From Bradyrhizobium sp. AZCC 2262 (lineage in GTDB: Bacteria; Pseudomonadota; Alphaproteobacteria; Rhizobiales; Xanthobacteraceae): a stretch of 64,000 nucleotides of DNA. The stretch spans positions 4,402,001 through 4,466,000 of the forward strand of contig NZ_JAZHRT010000001.1 in the NCBI RefSeq assembly GCF_036924535.1. The letters are read 5' to 3'. Position numbers and translations under genes: made by a program. A model generated the notes under the pieces. That model had not been told where the DNA came from and made no database searches. It was given only the letters and a program-made list of their open reading frames with translations. Of the stretch, positions 26,732 through 33,851 are shown in pieces (the first letter of the stretch is position 1; each line of letters starts with the position of its first letter).

Positions 26732-27047
26732 TCTCCCAACTGTTGTTCAGGGTGCCTGCATGCCCGAATTCGGTATCAAGGCACCTTAAAGCTGTCCATT
26801 GATGGCAGCGCGCGGAATATTTCACGGAAGATCTGATCTGACTAGTAATATTATTTGACTATTTAGTTCCAAGCGAGCGCCACCAACCAGGCTAGGATTA
26901 CTTCCCCATATAGTCGGATGCCGACCCTTATCCGCCGGTCTGTTGTCCGAAGGCCGCTTGATCAGGCGCGCGGTTGGACCTTGATTGCCTCGATCATGCC
27001 GCGCGGCTACGCGTTGTCTGATGCCGCCCGTGAAGCAAGGATTCGAC
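26732..27047. other. Divergent promoter region between ytfQ and garD
   Basis: No gene is seen in these 316 bases. The left part is AT-rich compared with its surroundings, with two TGACTA repeats 17 bases apart (26839-26844 and 26856-26861), and probably holds the minus-strand ytfQ promoter and a regulator site. No confident operator for the operon's FadR-type regulator was recognised. Confidence 0.5.
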
Positions 27048-28584
27048 ATGCAGCCCGTCACCGCGAAACCGCTCTACATCCGCATGCACGCTGACGATAA
27101 CGTCGCGATCGTCGCAAACCGCGGAGGTCTGCACCCGGGCGCTGAGTTCGCGTGCGGCTTGCGACTGGTCGAGCAGATCCCGCAAGGCCACAAGGTTGCG
27201 CTTGCCGATATCGCAGCGGGCGAAGCCATTCGCCGCTACGGCGAGGTCATCGGCCATGCCGCGGCGCCGATCGCCACGGGTGGTTGGGTTAAGGAATCGC
27301 TGGTGCAAATGCCCGACGCGCCGTCATTCGACAATCTGCCGCAGCCGAACGGCGGCGCGATCCGCCTGCCGCCGCTGGAAGGCTATACATTCGAAGGCTA
27401 TCGCAATGCCGACGGTTCGGTCGGCACCCGCAAACATTCTCGCGATCTCGACCAGCGTGCAATGCGTCGCCGGTACCGTCGAGTTCGCGCTGGATCGGAT
27501 TCGCAAGGAGCTATTGCCCAGATATCCCAATGTCGATGACGTGGTGGCGGTCACGCATGCCTATGGCTGCGGAGTCGCAATCAACGCTCCCGGCGCGGCC
27601 GTCCCGATCCGTACGCTGCAGAACCTGGTCCGCAATCCCAATTTCGGTGGCGAGGTGATGATCGTTGGGCTCGGTTGCGAGAAGCTGCAACCTGAATTGC
27701 TGCTGCCCGAGGGCATGAGCGCCGACGACGAAATCATGCGCATGCAGGACGAAGGCCTGACCGGCTTTGGCGAAATCGTCGAGGATATCGTGCAGATGGC
27801 CGACGCGCGCTTGCAGATATTGAACCGGCGCCGCCGCGAGACCTGCCCGGCGTCAGCGCTGGTGGTCGGCATGCAGTGCGGCGGCAGCGATGCGTTCTCG
27901 GGCGTGACCGCCAATCCGGCGCTGGGTTTTGCTGCGGATCTCCTGGTGCGCGCCGGCGCTACCGTGATGTTCTCCGAAGTCACGGAAGTACGCGACGCCA
28001 TCCATCTCCTGACGCCGCGCGCGGCGAACCAGGACGTTGCGGACGCGCTGGTGCGCGAGATGGCCTGGTATGACCGCTATCTCGCCGGCGGCGAAGCCGA
28101 CCGCAGCGCCAACACCACGCCGGGCAACAAGAAGGGCGGCCTCTCCAACATCGTCGAGAAGGCGATGGGTTCGGTCATCAAGTCAGGCACCAGCCCGATC
28201 GCAGGCGTGCTCGCGCCGGGTGAGCGGGTAAGCCAGAAAGGGCTGATTTTTGCGGCAACGCCAGCCAGCGATTTTGTCTGTGGCACGCTGCAATTGGCCT
28301 CAGGCATGACGCTGCACGTCTTCACTACCGGGCGCGGCACGCCCTACGGGCTTGCCGCCGTGCCGGTCATCAAGGTCTCGACGCGCAGCGAACTGAAGCA
28401 ACGCTGGCACGATCTGATCGACGTCGATGCCGGCAGCATCGCAACCGGCGATGCAACGATCGAGGACGTCGGCTGGGAACTCTTCCGTCTCATGCTTGAC
28501 GTGGCGAGCGGCCGCGAGACCTGGGCCGAACACTGGAAGCTGACCAACTCGCTTGCGCTGTTCAATCCGGGCCCGGTGACATAA
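27048..28584 (+). pseudogene. garD: Galactarate dehydratase garD, frameshifted by one extra base
   Basis: Conceptually joined, the product is a full-length galactarate dehydratase (UxaA/GarD family), which converts galactarate to 5-dehydro-4-deoxy-glucarate. The first frame starts [18 protein letters not shown] and runs to [11 protein letters not shown]; the rest, from [14 protein letters not shown] to the NPGPVT end, lies one frame over. Homology demands ACC-CGC-AAC-ATT where the sequence has CGC-AAA-CATT, so one extra A at 27432-27434 causes the break. Everything else is conserved, including [11 protein letters not shown] and [17 protein letters not shown]. It is either a recent pseudogene or a base-calling error. 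Confidence 0.88.
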
Positions 28585-28591
28585 CGACGGC

Positions 28592-28625
28592 CCGGTGCTC
28601 ACCGTCGTGAGGCTGCCAGCACCGG
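28592..28625. terminator. Hairpin between convergent garD and host-attachment gene
   Basis: CCGGTGCT pairs with AGCACCGG, and an inner CTCAC/GTGAG pair extends the fold. No T-run flanks it. Its place between two convergent genes suggests a bidirectional 3'-end structure. Confidence 0.45.
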
Positions 28626-28642
28626 AGCCCGCCGATACACGG

Positions 28643-29098
28643 CTAGGCCGCGACCAGCCTTTCGATGTGCGGTATCGGATGCGACGTTAATTCCTTCGGA
28701 ATCTCACCCACGATCTTGTCTGTAACCTCGGCATGAAATGCCTTGCGCAGATTGCCGAGGACCTTCGCCGGCGCGATGACGACGAGCTTGTCGAAGCGAT
28801 TGTCGTGGGCATGACGGTAGAGCGCTTCTGCGATCTCTGCGGCAAAGCGCTCCTTTGCGATGTAATGCCAGTCGACCTCCTCTACCGCGCTTCGTGCCGT
28901 ACCGACGCTTGCAACGGAGCGCCCCGGACGATCGGTGCCCTGCTCGCGCGTTGCCGGATTGTCCTGCTCCAGGATCTGCTCGACTTCGAGCTTGACCTGG
29001 TGCGCGGTGCCTTTGTTGCGCAGAAAGAGCGCCTTTTGGCCGTCGCCGATCAGAACGAGTGCATTGTGGGAGATGATGGGGATAGATTCATTTGTCAT
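28643..29098 (-). CDS. Host-attachment protein family member
   Basis: The 151-aa soluble protein matches the family named for a factor required for attachment to host cells (Agrobacterium). Visible blocks are NALVLIGDGQKALFLRNKG near the start, DWHYIAKERFAAEIAEAL in the middle and LVVIAPAKVLGNLRKAFH, a release-factor-like fold pattern. There is no signal peptide. The start MTNESIPI at 29098 is chosen over a longer open frame. A GCAAC-N16-CGTT sequence upstream suggests general-stress control. Biochemical function is unknown. Confidence 0.82.
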   Translation of the reverse strand: MTNESIPIISHNALVLIGDGQKALFLRNKGTAHQVKLEVEQILEQDNPATREQGTDRPGRSVASVGTARSAVEEVDWHYIAKERFAAEIAEALYRHAHDNRFDKLVVIAPAKVLGNLRKAFHAEVTDKIVGEIPKELTSHPIPHIERLVAA

Positions 29099-29122
29099 TG
29101 CTTGGTGCCTCCATATCGGCCC

Positions 29123-29147
29123 AACGCATGAATCGCCGCGTAGTTGC
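29123..29147 (-). promoter_or_regulatory. EcfG-type promoter candidate for host-attachment gene
   Basis: On the minus strand GCAAC, a 16-base spacer and CGTT match the GGAAC-N16-CGTT consensus of the alphaproteobacterial general stress sigma factor with one mismatch. It ends 25 bases before the ATG at 29098. Confidence 0.4.
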
Positions 29148-29241
29148 CTCTGCGACGCCGCCGTCCAGGCTACCAACCACGATCGGCACCGACTGCTCCC
29201 CCAGCATGCGGATGGAACTCCAGCCTTGCCTTCCCCGCGTC

Positions 29242-29266
29242 GGAACCAAAGCGGATGCGATGCTTT
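29242..29266 (+). promoter_or_regulatory. EcfG-type promoter candidate for the 107-aa exported protein
   Basis: GGAAC, 16 bases, then CTTT, one mismatch from the GGAAC-N16-CGTT consensus. It ends 37 bases before the ATG at 29303. Confidence 0.4.
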
Positions 29267-29302
29267 GAGCCAGGAGGGCAGTATTCGAATGAGGAGGAAC
29301 TT

Positions 29303-29626
29303 ATGAGGAAGATCGCAATCGGCCTGCTGGCCGGCGCGGGCGCACTCCTGACCGGCAGCGCAAATGCGTCCGACATCTACACCACGAGCGAATATACCAA
29401 CTCCGACCTGATACAGCAGGTTCGCATGGTCTGCGACGAAAACGGACGCTGCTATCGCACCCGCGGCGAAAGCCGCGTGATCGTCCGCGATTCATACGCC
29501 TATCAGCCGCGCGAGCGATATATCGAGCAGCGACGCTACCGCGACTACGATGAGCCGCGAGCCGGCGTCGGTATCCGTGCGCCCGGCGTGAGTGTGGGCG
29601 TCGGCGTCGACAGCGATCGTTGGTAA
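29303..29626 (+). CDS. Small exported protein of unknown function
   Basis: The 107-aa product has a signal peptide (MRKIAIGLLAGAGALLTGSA, cleavage near NAS-D) and a mature part rich in Tyr and Arg. It has a Cys pair in CDENGRCYRTRG, a charged RERYIEQRRYRDYDEPR stretch and a glycine/valine end. The start is fixed by GAGGAGG ten bases upstream. Similar short exported proteins are frequent in Bradyrhizobium, but no function is assigned. The promoter region has a stress-sigma-like sequence. Confidence 0.75.
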   Translation: MRKIAIGLLAGAGALLTGSANASDIYTTSEYTNSDLIQQVRMVCDENGRCYRTRGESRVIVRDSYAYQPRERYIEQRRYRDYDEPRAGVGIRAPGVSVGVGVDSDRW

Positions 29627-29709
29627 ACGGATCAGGAGATCGTCGGCGAGAGACTTCGGCTCAGTCTGAAGTCTCTCCGCCGGAGTTGGGAATATTTCAT
29701 TTCCCCGCG

Positions 29710-29734
29710 GGAACGGCGGTCGGCGCTGCCTGTT
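29710..29734 (+). promoter_or_regulatory. EcfG-type promoter candidate for the CBS-domain gene
   Basis: GGAAC, exactly 16 bases, then TGTT, one mismatch from GGAAC-N16-CGTT. It ends 36 bases before the ATG at 29770. Confidence 0.5.
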
Positions 29735-29769
29735 AGCCGGTGAAGCAACGGCCAACCGGAGAGCCTCAC

Positions 29770-30201
29770 ATGAAAGTTTCCGACGTGATGACCGCTGAGG
29801 TTCAACTCTGCACGCCCGATGACACGTTAAAGGACGCCGCGCAGGCCATGGCGGCGCTCGGCGTCGGGTTGCTGCCGGTAGCCGACAATGAGCGACTGGT
29901 CGGCATGATCTCGGACCGCGACATCGCGATCCGCGGTATCGGCATGGGCCGAGGTCCCGAGGGACGGGTCGGCGACGCGATGACGGCCGAGGTCAGGTAT
30001 TGCTACGAAGATCAGGAACTCGACGAGGTGAGCGCGATCATGGGCGACCTCCAGGTCCGTCGCCTGCCGGTGCTCAATCGCGACAAGCGTCTCGTCGGCA
30101 TCATTGCGCTCGGCGACATCGCGCTGGTCCAAAGCGGCAACGGCACGGGCGTGGCGTTGAGCGGAATTTCACGTCCCGGCGGGCAGCATGCACAATTCTA
30201 G
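29770..30201 (+). CDS. CBS-domain-pair protein
   Basis: This 143-aa cytoplasmic protein consists of two CBS domains: about residues 1-60 (MKVSDVMTAEVQLCTPDDTL to ERLVGMISDRDIAIRG) and 70-130 (GDAMTAEVRYCYEDQEL to RLVGIIALGDIAL). Such stand-alone CBS pairs bind adenine nucleotides and often act in stress or energy sensing. The start at 29770 follows a GGAGAG ribosome site. An EcfG-type promoter lies 36 bases upstream. The partner protein is unknown. Confidence 0.85.
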   Translation: MKVSDVMTAEVQLCTPDDTLKDAAQAMAALGVGLLPVADNERLVGMISDRDIAIRGIGMGRGPEGRVGDAMTAEVRYCYEDQELDEVSAIMGDLQVRRLPVLNRDKRLVGIIALGDIALVQSGNGTGVALSGISRPGGQHAQF

Positions 30202-30234
30202 CCGTGAGTATTGCGCTAGCCGTGAGTATTGCGC
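30199..30234. repeat. Perfect 18-bp tandem duplication at the end of the CBS gene
   Basis: TAGCCGTGAGTATTGCGC occurs twice in succession (30199-30216 and 30217-30234). The first copy begins with the stop codon of the CBS-domain gene, so the coding sequence is unaffected. It looks like a recent slippage duplication. Confidence 0.9.
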
Positions 30235-30323
30235 GCCCGCATCATCACGCACGAACTGAAGCGAATGCCGGCGCCCGCAGACAACGGCATTCGCGCTAGC
30301 GTGCAGCGGCCACCGGACCGTAG

Positions 30324-30564
30324 TTATTTTTTGGCGCCGGTCCCGGCATTGTCCATGCTGGAAGAACTGCCAGCCTTCATTTTGCCGGTGGAGGTTCCGG
30401 TCGTCGTGCCCTTTTTCATATTCGTGTGCTTGGCAGTGCTTTTGGTCGCGCCGGGGCCAACGTTGCCTTCGCTTGAAGCGCCGGGGGGCCGGCTGAGCTT
30501 GTGCAAATACGCTCCCGGTCGACAGCAACAGGGCGCATGCGCAAGCCAGGATAGTTTTCTTCAT
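30324..30564 (-). pseudogene. Small exported Ser/Thr/Gly/Lys-rich protein, frameshifted
   Basis: From the ATG at 30564 the product begins with a good signal peptide (MKKTILACACALLLSTGSVFAQ) and then runs into an Arg-rich shadow frame. If the run of six C (complement of 30483-30488) had five, it would continue PGASSEGNVGPGATKST and end SSSMDNAGTGAKK at 30324, a low-complexity composition typical of small Bradyrhizobium exported proteins. It is therefore a one-base frameshift in a homopolymer, either real or a sequence error. A perfect GGAAC-N16-CGTT promoter precedes it, with GAGG just before the start. Confidence 0.7.
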
Positions 30565-30595
30565 GAGGGAACTCCCTTGGTTAAAGTGACTCTTC

Positions 30596-30620
30596 AACGA
30601 GCACCCGCACAAAGGGTTCC
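30596..30620 (-). promoter_or_regulatory. Perfect EcfG-type promoter for the small exported-protein gene
   Basis: On the minus strand GGAAC, 16 bases, CGTT: an exact match to the general-stress promoter consensus, 31 bases before the ATG at 30564. Confidence 0.7.
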
Positions 30621-30642
30621 GACGCAAACGAGTGAACGGCCA

Positions 30643-30879
30643 TCAGGCCGAAGCGAGTACCGGATGTAGGGACCGCTGCCGCCTGAATTGCTGATAGGCC
30701 GCGATTGCCTTGTTGGCCAGCATCAACCGCCGTCGCTCGCCGCGGCGCACCATCAACTCTATCGTGTCGTTGAGAAAGCGGCCGGCCAGCATCGAATCGC
30801 CCAACTCCCCCGTAAGCGCGAGGTAGTCCCAGGCGATTTCAATCGAACTTTCTATCAGCAGCGGCAGCGGTTCCGTCAT
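30643..30879 (-). CDS. Small hypothetical protein
   Basis: The 78-aa product (MTEPLPLLIESSIEIAWDYL start) is predicted helical and soluble, with a basic middle (RRGERRRLMLANKAIAAYQQF). An in-frame start at 30903 would lie almost at the predicted transcription start of the upstream EcfG-type promoter, so 30879 is preferred. No domain is recognised; similar short proteins occur in Bradyrhizobium. Confidence 0.65.
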   Translation of the reverse strand: MTEPLPLLIESSIEIAWDYLALTGELGDSMLAGRFLNDTIELMVRRGERRRLMLANKAIAAYQQFRRQRSLHPVLASA

Positions 30880-30916
30880 GTCTACGTCCAACCATTTTTG
30901 CAACCATTTTTGGGAG

Positions 30917-30941
30917 AACGTCCGGCGGCAATCTCTGTTCC
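30917..30941 (-). promoter_or_regulatory. Perfect EcfG-type promoter for the 78-aa gene
   Basis: On the minus strand GGAAC, 16 bases, CGTT, an exact consensus match located 37 bases before the ATG at 30879. Confidence 0.7.
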
Positions 30942-30984
30942 TGATTGGGCCTGCCGGCGGAAATGCGGGTTTGCAGCGGAATCT

Positions 30985-31172
30985 TCACGGCCCTCCCGCG
31001 ACGGCGCCCACGATCACCATCGCCAGATCGTCCAGATCGATCTTCGTTGACGACAAGGTCGTCGGCATTGGCGATGCTAAGCGACTGCGGTTCATTCGCT
31101 GCTTGCCGTTTCAGCTCTGCGACAATCGCTTCCTTCAGTTTCTCCTTAAGCGGCGGCGGCCACCTGCCCCAT
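30985..31172 (-). pseudogene. Possible degenerate small gene with two frame breaks
   Basis: No intact frame exists, but three consecutive pieces in different frames read as one plausible 61-aa protein: MGQVAAA, then LKEKLKEAIVAELKRQAANE...DDLVVN, then KIDLDDLAMVIVGAVAGGP and a stop. The pieces join with one extra base near 31154 and another near 31044. The coherent helical and acidic pattern suggests a decayed or mis-sequenced small gene rather than chance, but no family is recognised, so the call is tentative. The rest of the 30942-31242 gap shows no other gene. Confidence 0.35.
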
Positions 31173-31242
31173 CCACAGCAATTACGGTTCCTAGGTTCGG
31201 AACCGAACAGACAGACGATGATCCCGCTCCTATTTTTTTCGG

Positions 31243-31437
31243 ATGGACAAGAAAAAGGCCGAAGTCCGGCCCAAGCAGGATTTGCAACTCGAGGCGCTGG
31301 CTGCGCTGGAACAAGCGCGATCCATGCCCCATGGCCCTGCGCGAAGCGAGGCGCTGAAGCGCGCTGGTATTCTCCAGAACGCCGCTGACATGCAGGGATT
31401 ACTGTTCGCCAAACGCGGGCGTCCTCCGAAGACCTGA
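31243..31437 (+). CDS. Small hypothetical protein
   Basis: The 64-aa product (MDKKKAEVRPKQDLQLEALA start, AKRGRPPKT end) is helical, Ala/Leu-rich and basic at its C terminus. The RGRPPK ending resembles an AT-hook-like patch, but one short motif is not enough to assign DNA binding. Such proteins are common in Bradyrhizobium and Rhodopseudomonas. No clear ribosome site is seen. Confidence 0.55.
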   Translation: MDKKKAEVRPKQDLQLEALAALEQARSMPHGPARSEALKRAGILQNAADMQGLLFAKRGRPPKT

Positions 31438-31676
31438 TCCACAGCGGACTGCTGGAACGGGTCGCAACGTTGCCATTCGATTCCTATCCCCGAGCGAGCG
31501 GCAGAGATTCAACTCAACATAAAGTGGAGGCGAAATTCCTCGTGCGCCAAAATGGAAGCTGGCCAGATTGCCATAAACAAGATCGTGATAGGTGACGCAG
31601 GCCACATTCGCGCGTGACCGTTGGCCTTAATGCGGTGGTGCAAGCCACACGGCATATCGAACCAACGGAGTTTTCC

Positions 31677-31892
31677 ATGAAGCGTCTGTTGATTTCCGGA
31701 TTCGTGGCAGTCGCCCTGCTCGCTGTCGCAACCACATATCGCTCGCATTCAATCATTTCGGCCGAACGTTCTACCGTCACCACCGGCGTGGCATTGTCGA
31801 AGAAATCTCCGGCCGCTGCCGGCGTAACCAGGCTTCCCATCGAGGAATTCGAGGATATGTCGCTGGTCTATTCGACCCCTGTGAAGCATTGA
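31677..31892 (+). CDS. Small membrane-anchored or exported protein
   Basis: The 71-aa product begins with a hydrophobic helix (MKRLLISGFVAVALLAVATT) that may be an uncleaved anchor, followed by a 45-residue periplasmic tail ending MSLVYSTPVKH. GGAG lies eight bases before the ATG. No family recognised. Confidence 0.6.
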   Translation: MKRLLISGFVAVALLAVATTYRSHSIISAERSTVTTGVALSKKSPAAAGVTRLPIEEFEDMSLVYSTPVKH

Positions 31893-31923
31893 CGGAGCTG
31901 GATTAACCGCCGCGTCGATCGGC

Positions 31924-33258
31924 CTATCGCTTCGTCGCCCGCTCGAGGAATTGAACGAGCGCGGCGCGATCCTGCTCCGAGCCGATGCGTTGCTCCGGCA
32001 TCTTGGTGCCGGGCGTATAGGCCTGCGGCCCGATCTCGAACAGTCTGGAAACCGTCTCCGGCGTCCAGACAATATCGAGCCGCTTGAGCGCTTCGGAAAA
32101 ATTATAACCGGGTGCGGTGGCGATGCGGCGGCCGAAGATTCCGGCGAGCGTTGGTCCGGCGCGGTTGGGCAGGTCCGCGCCAAGCGTATGGCAGGCGACA
32201 CAGGCGCGAAAGACCTCCGCGCCGCGATCGCCGGCATAGGCAGCGAGCGGATCTCCCGCCGTTTCCAGCAGAATCGGATCGATCGGTTCACCCGTCGCCG
32301 CGTTCCAGCGCCGGATGATATTATCAGCGCCGCCCGTGAGCAGCGTGCGGCTGTCGGGCAGGAATGCCACCGACCAGACCGGCAGTCCCGGACCGACCAG
32401 CGTACGCATGAGCGCGCGCGCCTTGCGGTCGATCACGGCGACCGTGCCACCGATGCCGGCGGCGGCAACCAGCGCACCGTCAGGCGACATCGCAATCGAG
32501 ATAACCGGCCTTGGCCCTGCCGTAACCTCGCCGGCCCGCGTGCCGGCTGCGGTCAGGAAGTAGACGTTGCCGTCCGCGCCGCCGACCGCGATTTCGCCAT
32601 CGGTGCCGGTAGCCACGGCATTGAGCGGGGTCGGCATCGGAACGACGGTCGGCGTTTGCGCGCCCGACAGCGGCCAGATGCGAACGCTGAGGTCGTAGCT
32701 GACGCTGACCAAGGCACGGCCATCGGCCGTAAACGTCACGCCGTTGACGTTCTGCGTATGCCCGTCGAGCACGCGCGGCGCGCCGCCTGCGAGCGGCCAG
32801 AGCCGCACCGTATGATCCCACGAGGCCGATGCGAGCGTTGCGCCGTCGGGCGATACCGCTAGTGCTACGATCGGCGCCGTGTGGCCTTCGAACACCGCGT
32901 CGGGCTCTGTTCTGCCAAAAGTCCAGATCGCAATGCGCCCATCCGCACCGGCGGTCGCGGCGCGCCCTTCGCCGAGCAGCGCGACGGCGTTCACGGCGTC
33001 GGAATGGAAACGAAGCACCTGCTCGGCCGCATTGCGCGTCAGCGACCAGCGGATCGCGGTCGAATCGAAGCTGCCGGAGATCGCGCTTTGGCCGTCGGCC
33101 GAGATCGCCAGCGCCCGCACCGGCCCGCCATGCCCGCGCAGTTGCGCGAAGGCTGAGCTGGTTCCGATCGGCAAAGCGATCGACACGGCCACAAGCGCCA
33201 GAAGCGCCGATCGGCCTCTGTTGCGACGTGCAGCTTGCGCCGAGACCGTGCGTACCAT
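31924..33258 (-). CDS. WD40-repeat protein fused to a C-terminal cytochrome c
   Basis: This 444-aa exported protein has a signal peptide (hydrophobic stretch about 18-38, ending AFAQ). Residues about 40-330 form a WD40 beta-propeller with repeated LAISADGQSAISGSFD-like and VSPDGATLASASWDHTVRLW motifs. Residues about 345-444 form a class I cytochrome c, with heme motif CVACH at 353-357 and a likely axial Met in PGTKMPEQR. It lies 12 bases after the DUF971 gene at the end of the formate dehydrogenase cluster, so it may carry electrons to or from formate dehydrogenase, which is inference. Confidence 0.85.
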   Translation of the reverse strand: MVRTVSAQAARRNRGRSALLALVAVSIALPIGTSSAFAQLRGHGGPVRALAISADGQSAISGSFDSTAIRWSLTRNAAEQVLRFHSDAVNAVALLGEGRAATAGADGRIAIWTFGRTEPDAVFEGHTAPIVALAVSPDGATLASASWDHTVRLWPLAGGAPRVLDGHTQNVNGVTFTADGRALVSVSYDLSVRIWPLSGAQTPTVVPMPTPLNAVATGTDGEIAVGGADGNVYFLTAAGTRAGEVTAGPRPVISIAMSPDGALVAAAGIGGTVAVIDRKARALMRTLVGPGLPVWSVAFLPDSRTLLTGGADNIIRRWNAATGEPIDPILLETAGDPLAAYAGDRGAEVFRACVACHTLGADLPNRAGPTLAGIFGRRIATAPGYNFSEALKRLDIVWTPETVSRLFEIGPQAYTPGTKMPEQRIGSEQDRAALVQFLERATKR

Positions 33259-33270
33259 TCCCCTCGGCCC

Positions 33271-33657
33271 TCAGCGCACGCCCGGCCTGTCGCGGTCGAG
33301 CCCCTTGGCCTGCAAGTCGTCGAGGTATTCCTGAAAGCGCTGTTCGGCGTTCACACCGAGATTGCGCAGGAACGCCCAGGAATAGATGCCGGTCGAGTGC
33401 ATGTCGTCGAACCCGATTCTGATGGCATAATTGCCGACAGGATCGACGGAAAGAATGGTCACATTACGTTTGCCGCCGACCGTCTTGCGCTCGGCTTCGG
33501 AATGCCCCTGCACCTCGGCGGATGGGCTGGTCACCCGGAGCAATTCGGCGGAGAGATCGAAGGTGCGGCCGTCGTCAAAGGCAACACGCAACGCGCGGCG
33601 ATCCTTCGGCAGGCGAATTTCGACCGGCCACGCCAGCGCGACGTCAGGCACGCCCAC
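33271..33657 (-). CDS. DUF971 (gamma-butyrobetaine hydroxylase N-terminal-like) protein
   Basis: The 128-aa product is a stand-alone DUF971 domain: WPVEIRLPKDRRALRVAFDDG near the start, ELLRVTSPSAEVQGH in the middle, and the diagnostic IRIGFDDMHSTGIYSWAFL near residues 80-98. Stand-alone members are linked to Fe-S and Mrp-type proteins in many genomes, but their function is unsettled. It sits between a small membrane peptide and the WD40-cytochrome gene, transcribed with the formate dehydrogenase genes. Confidence 0.85.
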   Translation of the reverse strand: MGVPDVALAWPVEIRLPKDRRALRVAFDDGRTFDLSAELLRVTSPSAEVQGHSEAERKTVGGKRNVTILSVDPVGNYAIRIGFDDMHSTGIYSWAFLRNLGVNAEQRFQEYLDDLQAKGLDRDRPGVR

Positions 33658-33665
33658 TGCCGGCG

Positions 33666-33821
33666 TCAGCCCGAACCGATCAAATTGTGGCCGGGATCGC
33701 TTACCCTGGCGCCGCTCGTCGTAAAGGCAACGGAGCTTGGCTCCTGAATGGTATTAAGCACCATCGCGACTCCGACGGCGGCAACCACAGCAAAAGCCAC
33801 AGCTGCAACAAAGACTTTCAT
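33666..33821 (-). CDS. 51-aa membrane peptide downstream of fdoI
   Basis: This short gene reads MKVFVAAVAFAVVAAVGVAM followed by LNTIQEPSSVAF and ends NLIGSG. It has one hydrophobic N-terminal helix (about residues 3-22) and a short polar tail. The start has a strong ribosome site (AGGTGAGGAAG just upstream), and the gene fits exactly between fdoI (stop at 33852) and DUF971 (start at 33657). It may be a small membrane subunit or assembly peptide of formate dehydrogenase, but no homologue was recognised by eye. Confidence 0.65.
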   Translation of the reverse strand: MKVFVAAVAFAVVAAVGVAMVLNTIQEPSSVAFTTSGARVSDPGHNLIGSG

Positions 33822-33851
33822 GGCACTTCCTCACCTTTGACTTGAGCCGGA

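Noticed and set aside
31185..31242. EcfG-type promoter for the 64-aa gene at 31243
   Set aside because: A GGAAC is present but no CGTT-like sequence follows at 16-17 bases.
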